Origin: Castor canadensis
Taxonomy: Eukaryota; Chordata; Mammalia; Rodentia; Castoridae
Length of the DNA: 64,000 bases
Direction: 5' to 3'
NCBI RefSeq assembly: GCF_047511655.1
Contig: NC_133394.1
Span: 144,732,343-144,796,342, forward strand
Shown: positions 33,793 through 45,952 of the stretch, piece by piece
Layout: every line of letters starts with the position of its first letter
Numbering within the stretch: position 1 is the first letter of the stretch
Translations under genes and position numbers: made by a program
The notes under the pieces: model-generated
The model's input: the letters and a program-made list of their open reading frames with translations, nothing else
Told to the model about the DNA's origin: nothing
Database searches by the model: none

Positions 33793-36129
33793 GATATCAT
33801 TAGTAAATCAGTTTATTAATTTTTTTTAATACCACACCAGACACCGTTCCAAAAACTGAAAGGCAAGTCAGCCAGTTCTTTACTATTCTGTCAAGAAAGA
33901 CAGATATTGAACAAGTAACTGTGGTACAATGTGCGGTGACATGATCCAAATACAGGATATGACTAGGAATTGGTTAGATGAGGAAATGCAGAGGGAAGTG
34001 TTTTCAAACCTTTCCTCTCAATACACCTGAAAGGTAGAGAGCTTGAGATGGGCCCTCTGGGAGTTTGGGACCATAACTGAAGTCTGTCCACACAACTGGG
34101 ACATCTTTTCATTAAGAGCCTATGCTCTCCCTTCAAAGTATATATGCATGTTATATTCTCTTCTGGGTAACAAATTCATGTTGGTTAAAATATACAAATA
34201 ATGTTTTAAATTCCTTCCAAACAAGAAAAAGTCAAGCAGAAATGGTTTTCTGCTTATCTTTAGGAAAATAGGAAAATAGGCTATTTCTATTTCCTGTTAT
34301 GTCCTGTTACTCCAATTTGAGAGACATGGCTCTGAGTATTCTAGATTTTCTCCTTGCATCAATCTAGACTGTTTAAGAGTTGCCTCGATTCAGTCCAAAT
34401 ATCTCAGAGCAGCTCAAATTAAATATGTGTGGATATTGATGTTTTCAAGCTTATTGTTAAACATACCATATGGATGCTATTTATGGTTCCATGATATCTT
34501 ATAATGACCCTTTTAGAAAAACCTGTGAGAAAATATTTTCTATGGACACTCAGGGCCAGAAATAGTTTTGCTATCCTAAAATATATGGTAATCATTTTAA
34601 CTGATCATTTTCATTTTTTGCTTTGGCTGCCAGGAAGCTCAAAAGTAAAATTTCATTTCATCTTTAGTTTAATTCATTTGAGGCTTTTGCTATTTGGACA
34701 CTATCTTGTAATGCTTCTGTTGTCCTCATTTTCACTATTTATGTTTATTAAACTCAAACTTATTATAATAATATTATACATTATTATATAATATTTGTGA
34801 CTGCACATGCTATAAATAATATTGTGACACTATTATGTAGCATCAGAGTGTTTGTATCACTTTTATTGTAAGTATAATGGATTTCAGTATTTCTGTCTCC
34901 ATTATTCTCTGCCTCCTTCATATACTGTCCCAGTATTCATTCTCTGATGTACCACTTACCATAATAGCACTTAGTTTCAGTGAGACTGGCTCTATCTTCA
35001 GCTTTGTAGGTGGATGTGAGTGTTCTAGAGACAATCCCTCCAATACTGGCACAGTGGTTTAGGAGCCCAGGCCTAACATGATCAGTACCTGGTAAGTCTT
35101 AAACTCAAGACTGAAACATGAGTGGACATGTGACCTAGTTCAGGTCAGAGAGACAAAGGAGGAATACCTTGAGACCATGAGTCAGACCTTTCCTGTATCT
35201 GAAGAGGAAGCCACTGGATGTTGGAGGCAAGAAATACTCTGGGAAAAGGGTGATCATAAAAGAATAGAGAAACCAAGTTGTTTTTGGGTTAATAAATCCA
35301 GAAGTCTAACTGATCTCTAGGTTTCTTCCTTCTGAACCAAACACAGTTCCTTATTATTTAAGCAAGTTTGAATTTTTATTGTCTTCTTGTTGTTACTGCT
35401 TGCTCCCACTTAAACAAACTATCCCAAACCCTTCAGGAACCAAGGAAGAACGTAAATATAACAAGAGTAGAAAATGAGGGCACATCTAAGAATAGTAACT
35501 ACCTATGATTAAATTCCAGTCAGCTTGCCTAGTGCTATCTCTTGCTATATGAGTGTCTGCTTCCACCAATCCTGACTCCAACACTAGATCATTGTTTTTT
35601 CCCAGTTATGAGACATAGCTTTGATCATTCTAGACTAGCTTTTCTGTGGATACATCATTCCACCCAGTCTTCTTGACTGTGCATGGCTCCAGTGTTATAT
35701 TTCTGTTCATTCACAACAGTCAACCCAGATATCCCTCCTTGAGGGAGGCAAATTTGAGCTTGCTGAGCATTTCTTTATTTTTATCTATCTGTATATCATT
35801 CTCTATTTGTGCAGCCAAGACATTAGTTGTGTAGCTGGCTATTTCTCTCCCCTAGGCAATACAGTCCTCAAGGGCAGGTACCAGGTTACTTCACCATGTC
35901 ATCACTACTGCTTGGTATAGTGTCTGTCAAAGAGCAGTTACTCAGTACTTCCATGTAGTGTATTGTCTTTTAAAGGAAATAACTGAAAATTGAGAAGTAA
36001 GAATGCGTTGAGTTCTTTGGTGACAAAAGAAGTTTGATTCCAGACAACAACTTACTCTTGTGCTGTGCTTTGGAAAGAACTCAGAAAATCTGGGTGTGTT
36101 TTATAATTTCAGAGCACTGAAACTGGGAG
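33793..36129. other. mostly unannotated; possible L2 3' end at 35835-35960
   Basis: About 2.3 kb with no exon. 'ctcaagggcaggtaccaggt' and 'cttggtatagtgtctgtcaa' near 35868-35930 resemble a sense L2 3' end. 35100-35280 may be an old repeat that I cannot name. Confidence 0.45.
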
Positions 36130-36275
36130 GGCCCATAGTTTCACCTTCTGGTTTTCCAAATAAGGAAGCTGAGACCCAGAGAGTTGAGATGACTTGCCCA
36201 AAGTTGCATAGGTTATTAGACTCAAGGCCAAGACCAGACCCAAGTCCCCTTCCTCCCAGATTATTGTTCATCTGC
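36130..36275 (-). mobile_element. MIR SINE, antisense
   Basis: 'aaggaagctgagacccagag' and 'gacttgcccaaagttgcata' are a well-preserved antisense MIR core. Confidence 0.85.
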
Positions 36276-36299
36276 TACTTTTCTGCTATCCTGTGTACT

Positions 36300-36450
36300 G
36301 TTGACCCCTTACACAACCTTGGCTTGATTCACCTATACATCTCTGAGTCCTTGTTTCTCTATTTCAAGAATGGAATTATTCTCCCTGGATTGTTGACTAG
36401 AATCAAATGATATAAACATGTGAAAGCACTTTTATCACCACTAAAGCATG
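36300..36450 (+). mobile_element. MIR SINE, sense
   Basis: 'gagtccttgtttctctattt' and 'tatttcaagaatggaattat', then 'gatataaacatgtgaaagca', fit sense MIR. It is head-to-head with the antisense MIR just upstream. Confidence 0.7.
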
Positions 36451-37029
36451 ATGTTTCATCTTAGGCTACTTTTCCAGCCTGGGTACTATGTAGAAAAAGT
36501 CATTCACTCCCTTTAGTGACAGGAAAGCATTGTAGAACCCTGTAATTTGGCAAGCCTACAAAGAGTAAAATTCAAGACATTACAGAGACATCTTTTTTCC
36601 ATTTGTCTTAACAAGCATTGTTTCATTTTAATAATCTGTGACAAGATGTCTAGCTAATAAAAAAATGTCTGGAAAGTACATTGGGTAAAAAGAAATGCAG
36701 TCAGCACTATAGGCCTCTCCTGACATGCTTGGCTATCCACCCTTTAGTCAATGGGGGTGGGGGGTGTCAGTGCTGCCAGGTAGCACATGGGGGTTTTTCC
36801 AGCCTTGAGGATTCATGAAAAGTGGTGGTTTATTTCAGTGCTGTTCAATGTGCTTAGTTTAGGCACAAGAAATTGTGTTTAAATATTTTTATGTGTAAAC
36901 AGTACTCGGGGGCGGACCTCACAGGCATGAGCATGAAATGAAAAGCATAGGAAACCAGCTATTTTCTGATCTATCACCTAAACTCGCTCTGGAAAATATT
37001 TACTTTAGAGAATTAAAGCAGGTGTCATT
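36451..37029. other. unannotated sequence
   Basis: Nothing recognised. A short G-rich stretch 'gggggtggggggtg' lies at 36753-36766. Confidence 0.45.
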
Positions 37030-37140
37030 TATTATCAAAAACCATTGTGTGCTACATGCTGGGGACAGAGAGGAGAACCAGACCCACGGGGTGTCTCTCC
37101 ACTCACAGCAACAGTCCCTTGAGGAAGGGAGATGAACAGA
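37030..37140 (-). mobile_element. L2 3'-end fragment, antisense
   Basis: 'gtgctacatgctggggacag' followed by 'aggagaaccagacccac' matches the reverse complement of the L2 terminus. Confidence 0.6.
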
Positions 37141-37624
37141 CCAGGAGATGCATTAAGGTAAGTCCAAGGTCCTATAGGAGAACACAATGGGGGCCTCATT
37201 GTCACTGGGACTTGGCTGAAATATCAGAGTGTACCTCTAGGTTAGTTTTTAAGTGTGTCAGTCAACCTCCTTTGCAGTTTGGTTCTATTTTTCCACTTCT
37301 AAGCTTTCAAGTTGCCTTCTTTGTCTTACCCCGATCATATTTCATAACAATGATGACTGAATAGCTACCACTATTAAGTGGTACCATGCTATGAGTTCCT
37401 AAAGAGCAACTTACATAGGCGTCCATGTTTAATCTTCTGATTTCTGTTGGTAAACAGAATCTAATTTAAAGCTTTCATAACCCCATCACTGATTTCTCAC
37501 ACAGTTTTCTTCTGTTCCTCTAAGTTAATTTTGCCAGTTTCTTAAGTCAAATGTTCCCTATTAACGTGGCTGTGTGGTTAGATGATGATGCTGTTGATGA
37601 TGGTATGAGTTTATGTTTGTTTGG
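37141..37624. other. unannotated sequence
   Basis: Nothing recognised. Confidence 0.4.
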
Positions 37625-37805
37625 GGCTTACTGTTTTGTTAAACTCTTCACTTAGCATCCTTTAAATTATCTGGTTCTAAAGAAGTACGAGGTAGCTCCA
37701 GCCACTCTTCATATTTTGCAGATGAGGAAGTGGAGTCTTAAGAGAGTGTAAATTTCCCTAATAGGTACACAGATGCTTAGTGAGAGACTTGGAATGAGGT
37801 CTTTA
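37625..37805 (-). mobile_element. MIR SINE, antisense
   Basis: 'cagatgaggaagtggagtct' and 'cctaataggtacacagatgc' fit antisense MIR. Confidence 0.7.
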
Positions 37806-37839
37806 TCTTTCCAGATCTTTCCAGATACTTTTGTTTGTT

Positions 37840-38161
37840 TGGCAGTAGTAGGGTTTGAACTCAGGGCCTTGCACTTGCTGTGCAGGTGTTTTTACCACTT
37901 GAACCACGCCCATAACCCCTTTTGCTTTAGTTCTTTTTCAGATAGGGTCTCATACTTCTGCCAGGCGCCAGCCTGGGACTGCTATCCTCCTACCTATGCC
38001 TGCTGAGTAGCTAGGATTACAAATGTGCACCACCATGCCTGGCTTATTTTGTTGAGATGTGGGCTTGCTACATTTTTTCCCATGCTGGCCTCTAACCACT
38101 GTCCTCCTGATCTTGGCCTCCTAAGTAGCTTGGATTACATACATGAGCCACCATACCTGGT
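37840..38161 (-). mobile_element. trimeric composite SINE (B1-B1-tRNA), antisense
   Basis: On the plus strand a reversed tRNA-like unit ('gggtttgaactcagggcctt') runs to about 37918. A reversed B1-like unit ('gagtagctaggattacaaat') follows to about 38042. A second one ('taagtagcttggattacata') ends at 38160. This mirrors the sense copy at 2731-3033. Confidence 0.9.
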
Positions 38162-39815
38162 TAAGATCTTGAGCTTAGAAACGGAATCCTGTGTTACTTC
38201 AGGATCTTTTCTGGGTCAGTCTGAGGATTCTGTCCTCTGGCAGATGGCTTTCTAGGTGCAGTGATATGTAAAACTCTGCCTAGACTCCCTCTCTATTCTC
38301 ACCACTTACTTAACTCCATTGTTTCTCAGGATTAAGTATAGACAAAGGTGGGGGTGAGGAAAAGAGAGATAAACATTTCCCATTCCCCATGCAGGAAATG
38401 GGAGCAAAGACTCAAAATGGTGGTCCCCAACTCTTAGCCATTGTGTTTTTTAAATTGACTTTAGGTTGCTGGTTCAATACAGCACATTGTCCTCAAAGTG
38501 TAATTCCTTCTCCCTCACCAAACCCTGAAAATGGTGTCAGAAGAGAAAATATTTTGCTCTACAAGGACAAAAAGTATAGTAAAAGAGTTGAAATGAATGG
38601 AGCAGTTCAACTACTTTTCTTAGGAGAGGAAATAGTCACAGGTCTGACAAAGAATGTAGCAGAGTAGAGAAAGTACAATGTAAATGCCTACATTGGCTCT
38701 CCAGCATTTTCTTCCCAAAATTTTCATGGGCTTCTCAATTTGTTACTTGGAGTGTGACTTGCCCATGGAAACTTTGAGAAGCTCTGCAGGAAGGATGCCA
38801 GGAGCAGTGGAAGGTCAGAGACACAGGCTAACATGGAGTGACTGGCAGACATCTGGCTTGGGTTCCTTCCAACTGTTCATAGCCAGAAGTGTCTTCAGTG
38901 CCTTTTACTCTCACACAGGAGGCTGAAAGCCATTGAGAATTAAACTAGTGAGAGTCTGGTCTCAGGGACACCAAGGTCTCTGGAGAGCAAGATGGTGAGG
39001 CATGAGGTTGTAACAGGAGATTAAGGAAAATCTATATAACAAAGTCTGAGACATCAACACCCTTCCAGTCTTGTTTAAGATGTCCAGCAGCCAGGCACAC
39101 ATCCCATTCTTAAGCATTTCTAGCAGCAGATTGGAAGATCACTTTTTGGGAAATGCATTAGCTTTACAGAAAAGATTTCTAGGGACAGACAAGAATACCA
39201 TGCTCTAACATTACCCCAAGTAAAGCCCAGCAGTTAAGTCTCTCTCCATACGCACATTGCTTTTAATAAAATATCTGATGCTTTATTATTTTTTTGTGGT
39301 TCCAGGAGCTGCTTCATTCTTACAATAAATTAAATGGACCATCCAGGATAACTGGTTATTTGAGAAAGGCCTTCCACATAAAAGATTGAACACAAAGAAA
39401 TCAACTGGCCTGTGAAATAAACAAATCAGCGAAAAGAAACTATGAAAAAAAGTGGAATGAAACAGAAACAATGCCGGGAGTAGAGGAAAATTTTTAAATT
39501 TTCCAGTAATGTTTTGTCCATTTACATAATAGCAACAGGGAGCTTGGGGGAAAGGAACATTAGAACAATTAAGAATTCTTGAGGGAGGATTTTTATTTCA
39601 CACTCCCAAAATAAATTGAAAAGCCCATAAAATTTGGGGAAAAAACTTTGTTGAAGAACAAAAGGAACAATGATGGATAAAAGGAAGAAAAGATAAAATT
39701 AAAAGCTCAATCCAGGAACTTCAACCTCTACAGATTAGGGGTTTCAGAAAGAGAAGATAGAGACAATGGAAGGGATAAAATATTGTAAAGTTTTAGAACA
39801 CTTGAAGTAAAGATG
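38162..39815. other. unannotated sequence
   Basis: About 1.65 kb without exon or nameable repeat. The frames 38389-38667 and 38684-38926 have no recognised homology or splice support. Confidence 0.45.
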
Positions 39816-39831
39816 AGAGGGGAGAGAGAGA

Positions 39832-39925
<94 letters not shown>
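39816..39925. repeat. (GA)n(CA)n(GA)n compound microsatellite
   Basis: A short GA run, then about 16 CA units, then a long nearly pure GA run to 39925. Confidence 0.99.
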
Positions 39926-39927
<2 letters not shown>

Positions 39928-40361
39928 ACTTAGAATGGCTTCAGACTTAACCATACCCACAATGCTGTATGCTAAAGCAAAAGAGAAATATTTTGAAAAT
40001 TCAGAGAGACAATGATTTTCAGTCTGGCTTAGTCAAATTATCACTTATTGAGGGTATAAGATACTGTGTAGGCAATTTTTGTAATGCAGACATGAACATC
40101 TTATTCTTTACAAATCTTTCTTAGGAAGCTATTGTAGGACATGCTGTATAAAAATGAAGAAGTTGATCAAGGAATGGATTAAAAATCAGAGCATTTAATG
40201 GCAAGGGTAGAGAAAAGGCTTTGAATAAAATCTGGGTATTTGGTCTGGAGATCAAATGTCCAAACAGAAGCAGGACTGTGGGCTATGCGAGAGAGGACAC
40301 AGAAGAGGACAGGCAAGTGGAGTGGCAGAGAACAGGGCAGGAGACAGAATTGGATATAGTG
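39926..40361. other. unannotated sequence
   Basis: Nothing recognised. Confidence 0.4.
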
Positions 40362-40410
40362 TTTGAAACTCATAATTTGAAACTCATAATTGAAACTCAT
40401 AATTGAAACT
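40362..40410. repeat. 13-14 bp minisatellite, about 3.5 copies
   Basis: Unit 'tttgaaactcataa', with copies at 40362, 40376, 40390 (13 bp) and a partial copy from 40403. Confidence 0.95.
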
Positions 40411-40969
40411 TTATTATAAGTTACAATAAAATAACTTACAGATGTTGAAATATCTATTGGTGTAACTGAGAAAAAAGTGGCAAACACATTGAACAAATCA
40501 ATAAATAAAATAAGAGTCTATTAACAATTCTAGGAAAAATAAGTCCTATGAGAAAAGACATGTAATCACAATGTACTTTTTGGTTCCATAAAAAAAATAA
40601 CATTTATTTAGTCATAATGATGCAAATGATGATTATTGATTGCCCAATATTTTATATAGAATTAAGTATAGGGGGATGAAGGTTGAGTTATGTTACATAA
40701 CTCATTAACTTATGTAACAGGAAGTCAATACCTGTTTAAATTTTAAAACAAGATCTAATGGTATAAATACGTTACTTAGACATAGGGAGATAGTTATTGG
40801 AAGAAGGTGAAATTATTGAAAGAGGTTGACTCTGAGGAGCAGGACTGGAGATTTGATGGTGAATAGGGCAGAATGTTACCATTTTTCAGTATAAGCCAGC
40901 TTACTGATCTTAAAAATAAAATCATTTATTATTTTTGTAAAAATCAAACAACCAATCATAGAAATGATG
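40411..40969. other. AT-rich, unannotated
   Basis: Nothing recognised. Confidence 0.4.
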
Positions 40970-41200
40970 CATCCTGGACAGCTTTTCTTGGTGTCTTTCA
41001 TTCAATCTAAATTAGTTGTGTTCATCCACCACAATTCCCCTCCCTCCCCTACCTTGTCTCATCTAGATTATATGATTTATTGTGCTAGATTCAATTAATA
41101 ATTTAGGTCCAGTATTTGACAGTAGATGATGAGTTCTTTGAAAACAGGGACTATGTCAGAGCTCTCCCAAGCTCTGATTATATTTAACCTATAATCAGTG
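40970..41200 (+). mobile_element. L2 3'-region fragment
   Basis: 'gttctttgaaaacagggact' fits the L2 'gagggcagggac' segment, preceded by 'ttgtctcatctagattatat'. Diverged. Confidence 0.5.
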
Positions 41201-41559
41201 AAAATATAATTTTGTGTTGTGATTTATGTACTCACTCAAGACTTTATCAGACACTTTTACTTTTGCTGGCACATGGTCTTCATAATGTTTATTTTAAAGA
41301 GCTGTATAATATTTCAATACGTTGTATTTATTTTCCCATCATCCTATAAATGAATATATTGACTGAATCTTACTGTACAATCAACATCTTCCCATGTATT
41401 TTCATTATTTTTGATTACTTACATAACTTAATTTCCTAACAGAGGCTTAACTGGGTATGAAATATGGAGCTTTGGAATCTTAAAACTGGAAGAGAAGTTA
41501 TTTTATCAGATCTTAAACTCAAGGCAGAAATATCCCTTAAAAGGTATATCACTCTTCCT

Positions 41560-41815
41560 GACTCCCCACAATCTGGCCTTCTCACAGAGAAGTTCTTCCA
41601 ATTGTTGACCAGCTCAAATTTCTAAACTTTTGAGTTTTAAGCCCAAAATGGCATGATTTACTTGATGTATTGGCCCTCATTCTGCCCAGAGGTACTATAC
41701 AAAACAGTGTGTTCTTTCCTTCCACATGGAAGCTCTTTGAATATTTGAGGATGATGATCATGGACAAGCTGACCTTTGTACAATCTTTCGACTAAAATAT
41801 TCCCAGTCCTTGGTT
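41560..41815 (-). mobile_element. L3/CR1 LINE fragment, antisense
   Basis: 'ggccctcattctgcccagag' and 'cacatggaagctctttgaat', then 'atttgaggatgatgatcatg' and 'ttcccagtccttgg', are in the order of antisense CR1/L3 near the ORF2 3' end. Confidence 0.65.
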
Positions 41816-42880
41816 GTGACTCCTCCTACTCACTTACCTTTGCCATTTTCCGCCCCAATTATCCAACCTTCTCCTATCCCTGCCCATCATCCACAATTCC
41901 CCCAACCTTCTGCCCCTCCACATCTGTGCTGCTGTACTCTGTGAAATCAAAGAGGCCATCAATTACAAGATGCACCACTATTTTCTATGTATTACTAAGA
42001 AGCAAACAAAAATCACTGTCAATTAAGTTCTGACGTAATATCAATTGTAAGGCACACCTCATTTTCAGAGATGTTAAAATGTGAAAAAATGTGCCTTAAA
42101 ATCAATGAAATACAAGAAAGAAGTTATTTCTTTCTAGATCAGCTTCAGAACCTCAAAATGAGCCTTACACGGTGGCCCCTAGAACTAGAAAGTGTGTTCC
42201 CAGGGATTTTTGCATTTCCCTGACAGTGGTTGTTGCTGCCCAGGGCTTTCCTGGTTTGTGTCCTTGTAAGTGGGATTATTTTTTTTTTTGGTAGTCTGTA
42301 TGTATGTGTGATGAGTTACAAATGTGCATTCTTCCATCTTAAATATAACAATACAGTTATAATCTAGTAATAACTAACAATATGGATAATGAAATTAATA
42401 ATACCAAGCATTTCACTGCAAAGGCAGCCAAAGTACTGGTGAAAGTTACATATTTAATCAGGTTAAAAATAAAGCAAATTTGAAAGCTTGGTGACTTTAT
42501 GGTCATAGCGCCAAATGTAAATGACATTTCAACATTATCAAAGCAATAATTTAACAAATTCAGTGTGGGAGGCAGAAAATATGTGTTTCTGGAGATATAA
42601 GTGGTCTAATGTTCTCATATATGAAGTATGGTTTAAAAGCACAATGACCTAGTCTCTTGGTAAGTTCACAATAATTTTAATGCATTCAAATTTAGCAATT
42701 TAGAGAAATTGTCTAAAAATTGATTTTTTTTATTGGGAAGGAAATTGAGTAATTTTTAGTAATTCCTTTCATTATGTATGATTTAAACTTTAATCTGAAC
42801 TTAAAAATGAATGTAATGATTTTATTAATGGAAGCATTTATAGTATGGTCCATTAAAAATCTTATTTCTAAATTTCCGAA
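41816..42880. other. unannotated sequence
   Basis: About 1 kb with no nameable repeat or exon. A short T run lies at 42268-42279. Confidence 0.4.
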
Positions 42881-43472
42881 AGTACCGTTGATTCACAAAT
42901 ACGTGGTAGTTATGTTCTATAAAGTTGTAAGGAAAATCGAGCTAGCAAATACTGAACCACTGACCCTAGGAGAAATTGTTTCTAAGGCTAAGTTCCTACA
43001 AGACTCTGGCCACAGTATTTTCATCAGCCAGCCAATATATAACTTTATTATATAAAGACACCCTATTTAAAATATATTGCTGGTTGAGCTCTATACCTCA
43101 TTCAGCACAGTAACTCATGCCCAGGTGAAACTTATTTAGCATGTATGATGTTAAATAAGCTTCTTCTGCTTTGGAAAAGTAAATAGAACTTCAGTTGTAT
43201 GTCTTATACAGTGAAATCTCCAACAGAAAGCACAAGAATGTGAACCACATCTCATTAAACAGATCCACAAAGGACACTTACCTTGAAGAGGAATGGAGGA
43301 CTAGACATCAGTTGGGAACATGTAAGTCTGGTGACTGAATTTTTTTGATGGTTTGTTCATATATATGAATGTCCACAAAAGCTTGATAAGTATTGATTTG
43401 GGGACTAAAAATAAGTTTTAGTATGTAGGCCAATTTATAAGTACAGAATCCATGAACAATGAGGATCTACAG
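42881..43472 (+). mobile_element. Tigger/MER44-like DNA transposon, non-autonomous
   Basis: 'gttgattcacaaatacgtgg', 'aaatactgaaccactgaccc', 'ttcctacaagactctggcca' and 'catcagccagccaatatata' match a Tigger-derived element. It ends 'gaatccatgaacaatgagga' and 'tctacag'. No transposase frame is present. Confidence 0.75.
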
Positions 43473-43649
43473 AATTTCTAATACAAACTTACTTCACCCT
43501 TTTTCCCTCCCTTCCTAACTACTTGCTTGCCTTACATCTTTCTATCAATAGAAACTTCATAACTCAATGAGTACATTATAGTGCTCCTAAAGATGGTCCT
43601 TATGTATTATCATTAGACATTATTTAAATCAGAAATACTGAATGTTCAA

Positions 43650-44220
43650 GATGTCATTCATTCATTGAACAAACATGTTGCTGGTGTGTTGCTAGAATAT
43701 GCCAGGCATTGTTCTGGGCATTGGTAATACAGCAAAACAAATTGTTTGCCTCATAAACCTTTCATTTTTGTTCTGACGGGAAATATGTACAGCATATGTG
43801 GTACATAGCATGATGATAACTGCTTTGAACAAAATCCAAAGTGAGAAAGGCCTCACTTCGATTTGGGCTTTGAGCAGCATGATTAACTTTGTTGTGAGAG
43901 GAAGAAACTGAAAGAGTAGTTCTGGGGAGTAGAGTATGCCTGGAACATTCAAACCTTAAATTGGAGGTGCCTGTTTGTACTAAATAGAGATATAAAGCAA
44001 GAGGTTAGGTCTACAGCTATAAATTTGGGAGGCATTGGCTCATGGACAGTACTTAGAGTCATGAAATTACATGCAATTATCTAGGGATATGCTTCTCTAG
44101 TGAATGTCAATGTTTACAGGAAGAGTGGAAGATTGAGAGGTACCAAAAAAAGACTGAAAAGAAAAACATGTAGAAAGAAAAACAGGGGAAGGCAATGTTG
44201 TAGAAATAATTTGTTGTAGG
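43650..44220 (-). mobile_element. L2 LINE relic, antisense
   Basis: 'cattcattcattgaacaaac', 'tgccaggcattgttctgggc' and 'gtaatacagcaaaacaaatt' are the reversed L2 end. 'ctacagctataaatttggga' then 'ggcattggctcatggacagt' lie further in. Confidence 0.85.
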
Positions 44221-44689
44221 ACCTGGGTTAGAATGTAGTATTTCTGATTCCTAGTATTTCTGCCATTCCCATTACTGAAATTTTTTATTATCCTTCTTTT
44301 ATTTTTAGGCTTATCACTCTTTTTGTCTCTAAAAGAGTTATTTAAACAATAATTGAAGTGGAGGATTTGCCAGATGGTAATTGCTAAGATGACTTCCTTT
44401 ACTTTTTAAGTCTTCAGGGCACCATTCCAGTTTTCTGTAATCTTCAAACATATGTGTAAATAGTTCAGTGAGTTCATTATAAAATTTCTTGAACAGCAAA
44501 GCATGATATCATCCAGAAGCCAACTCTCCCTCTCATAAAGTAGAGCAATGAACAATTTACCCTAAAGGACTATCACAAGAATGTCCAGTAACTTATGGGG
44601 GCCTTCAAAATGCATGCTTGGCTGTTTTGAGCTTCACAATTTTCCTTTCTTTAGGTTATAACTTTTGTATGATAAATTGAGCTAATTTA
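44221..44689. other. unannotated sequence
   Basis: Nothing recognised. Confidence 0.4.
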
Positions 44690-45160
44690 AAATTCAGTGG
44701 ACTTGCACACCCCGTATATGTCCACCTCTCCAGATCAAGATACATAATTTTTTCAGTACCAAAAAGTCACTTGCTTGCCTTTTCCCAGTCAATACCAATA
44801 CCCCTCTCTTCCCTCCATCACTATTATGACTTCAGTTTTCATTGGTTAGCTCTACCTATTCTTGGACTCCATGTACATGGAATTAAATGTCATTCTCTCC
44901 TTTGTTAATGTAATGGGAGGTGTATCCATGTGGTAACAGATCATTCTGTTTAAATTTTTTCTGCATCATTTCATTTTATGAATGTAGCACAGTGTATTGA
45001 TTCTAGGGATGATGGGCATTTGGACTGTTTCAGGTGTTTGAATATTATGAACAGCTATAATGGACTTGCACATATCTCCCAGGTATATGCCTGGGAGTGA
45101 ATTGGTGGTCACATATAGGTATTTAGGAGTGGGACTGCGGGTGGTAGCTTAGGCATATGT
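44690..45160 (-). mobile_element. old LINE-1 3' region, antisense
   Basis: 'tggactccatgtacatggaa', 'gggcatttggactgtttcag', 'gaatattatgaacagctata' and 'atatgcctgggagtgaattg' match antisense L1M 3' sequences. Confidence 0.85.
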
Positions 45161-45189
45161 GTGTTTTGAGAAACTTGTAGCCAATAAGA

Positions 45190-45720
45190 AATGCAAATTA
45201 TGATCATGAGAGGTCAGTGATTGCTGATGAAACCAGTCAATATTTTAGTATACATAATATTTACCATGCTCTGTTCTCACTTTCACACATGACTGGTGGG
45301 AGTACAAATTGGTATAAGCTTTTTGGAAAGTATTTTGTCAGCATATAGTAGTAATAGCCTTTAAAAATTTTACAGCACTTGTCCCAGGTGTCCTTTTTCC
45401 TTTTTCTTTTTTAGAACTTATCCTAAGGAAATAATCGTAATATTATTAAAAGCTCTTGAACCAAGATATCTAGTGAAGAACTGTTTGTAGTAGAAAGAAC
45501 AGTGGAAATAACCTGTATACAACAGGAAATACTTGATGTAAGTTACCTAAGACTTTTTTAGTGAAATATTACATTATATCTCTGCAGACACCAATAAAAT
45601 ATATCAATATGTAAATCATTTATTTGCCTATAACAGTATAGAAATGTGGTTTGCAGTGGTGCTAAATTTTACAAGCAAAACATGTCTTTAAAATGTGAAC
45701 ATCACTTTGGAATTAACTGA
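45190..45720 (+). mobile_element. old LINE-1 ORF2 end, sense
   Basis: 'tgactggtgggagtacaaat', 'gaacttatcctaaggaaata' and 'acctgtatacaacaggaaat' match L1 ORF2 C-terminal sequence of old subfamilies. Confidence 0.8.
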
Positions 45721-45734
45721 TACAGTGCAGAGAG

Positions 45735-45870
45735 GAAAACAAACCCCGGAGGAAGTGTCCACGAGTTACTGACGCTGATAGGCAGGGTGGCAAATTACTG
45801 CACGGCTGCTTCCTTTTCTGTGTTTCCTGAAGTGATTGGGCTAGTTTTACTTCCAAATTCTATGTACCGA
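45735..45870. other. short CpG-containing unique block
   Basis: Between two L1 pieces, this unique stretch holds several CpG sites ('accccgga', 'ccacgagt', 'tgacgctg', 'gcacggct') in an otherwise CpG-poor region. No coding frame or motif is evident. Confidence 0.35.
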
Positions 45871-45952
45871 AACAGTTCAAAGTTTTAGTTTTCACTTGCA
45901 TTGTTAGTGTGAGGAAGGGACATTGGTTAAAGCTAGAATTTCTGTCCTCAGG

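Noticed and set aside
42774-43055. Open frame of 93 codons on the plus strand
   Set aside because: Most of it lies in the Tigger-like transposon and does not resemble a transposase.
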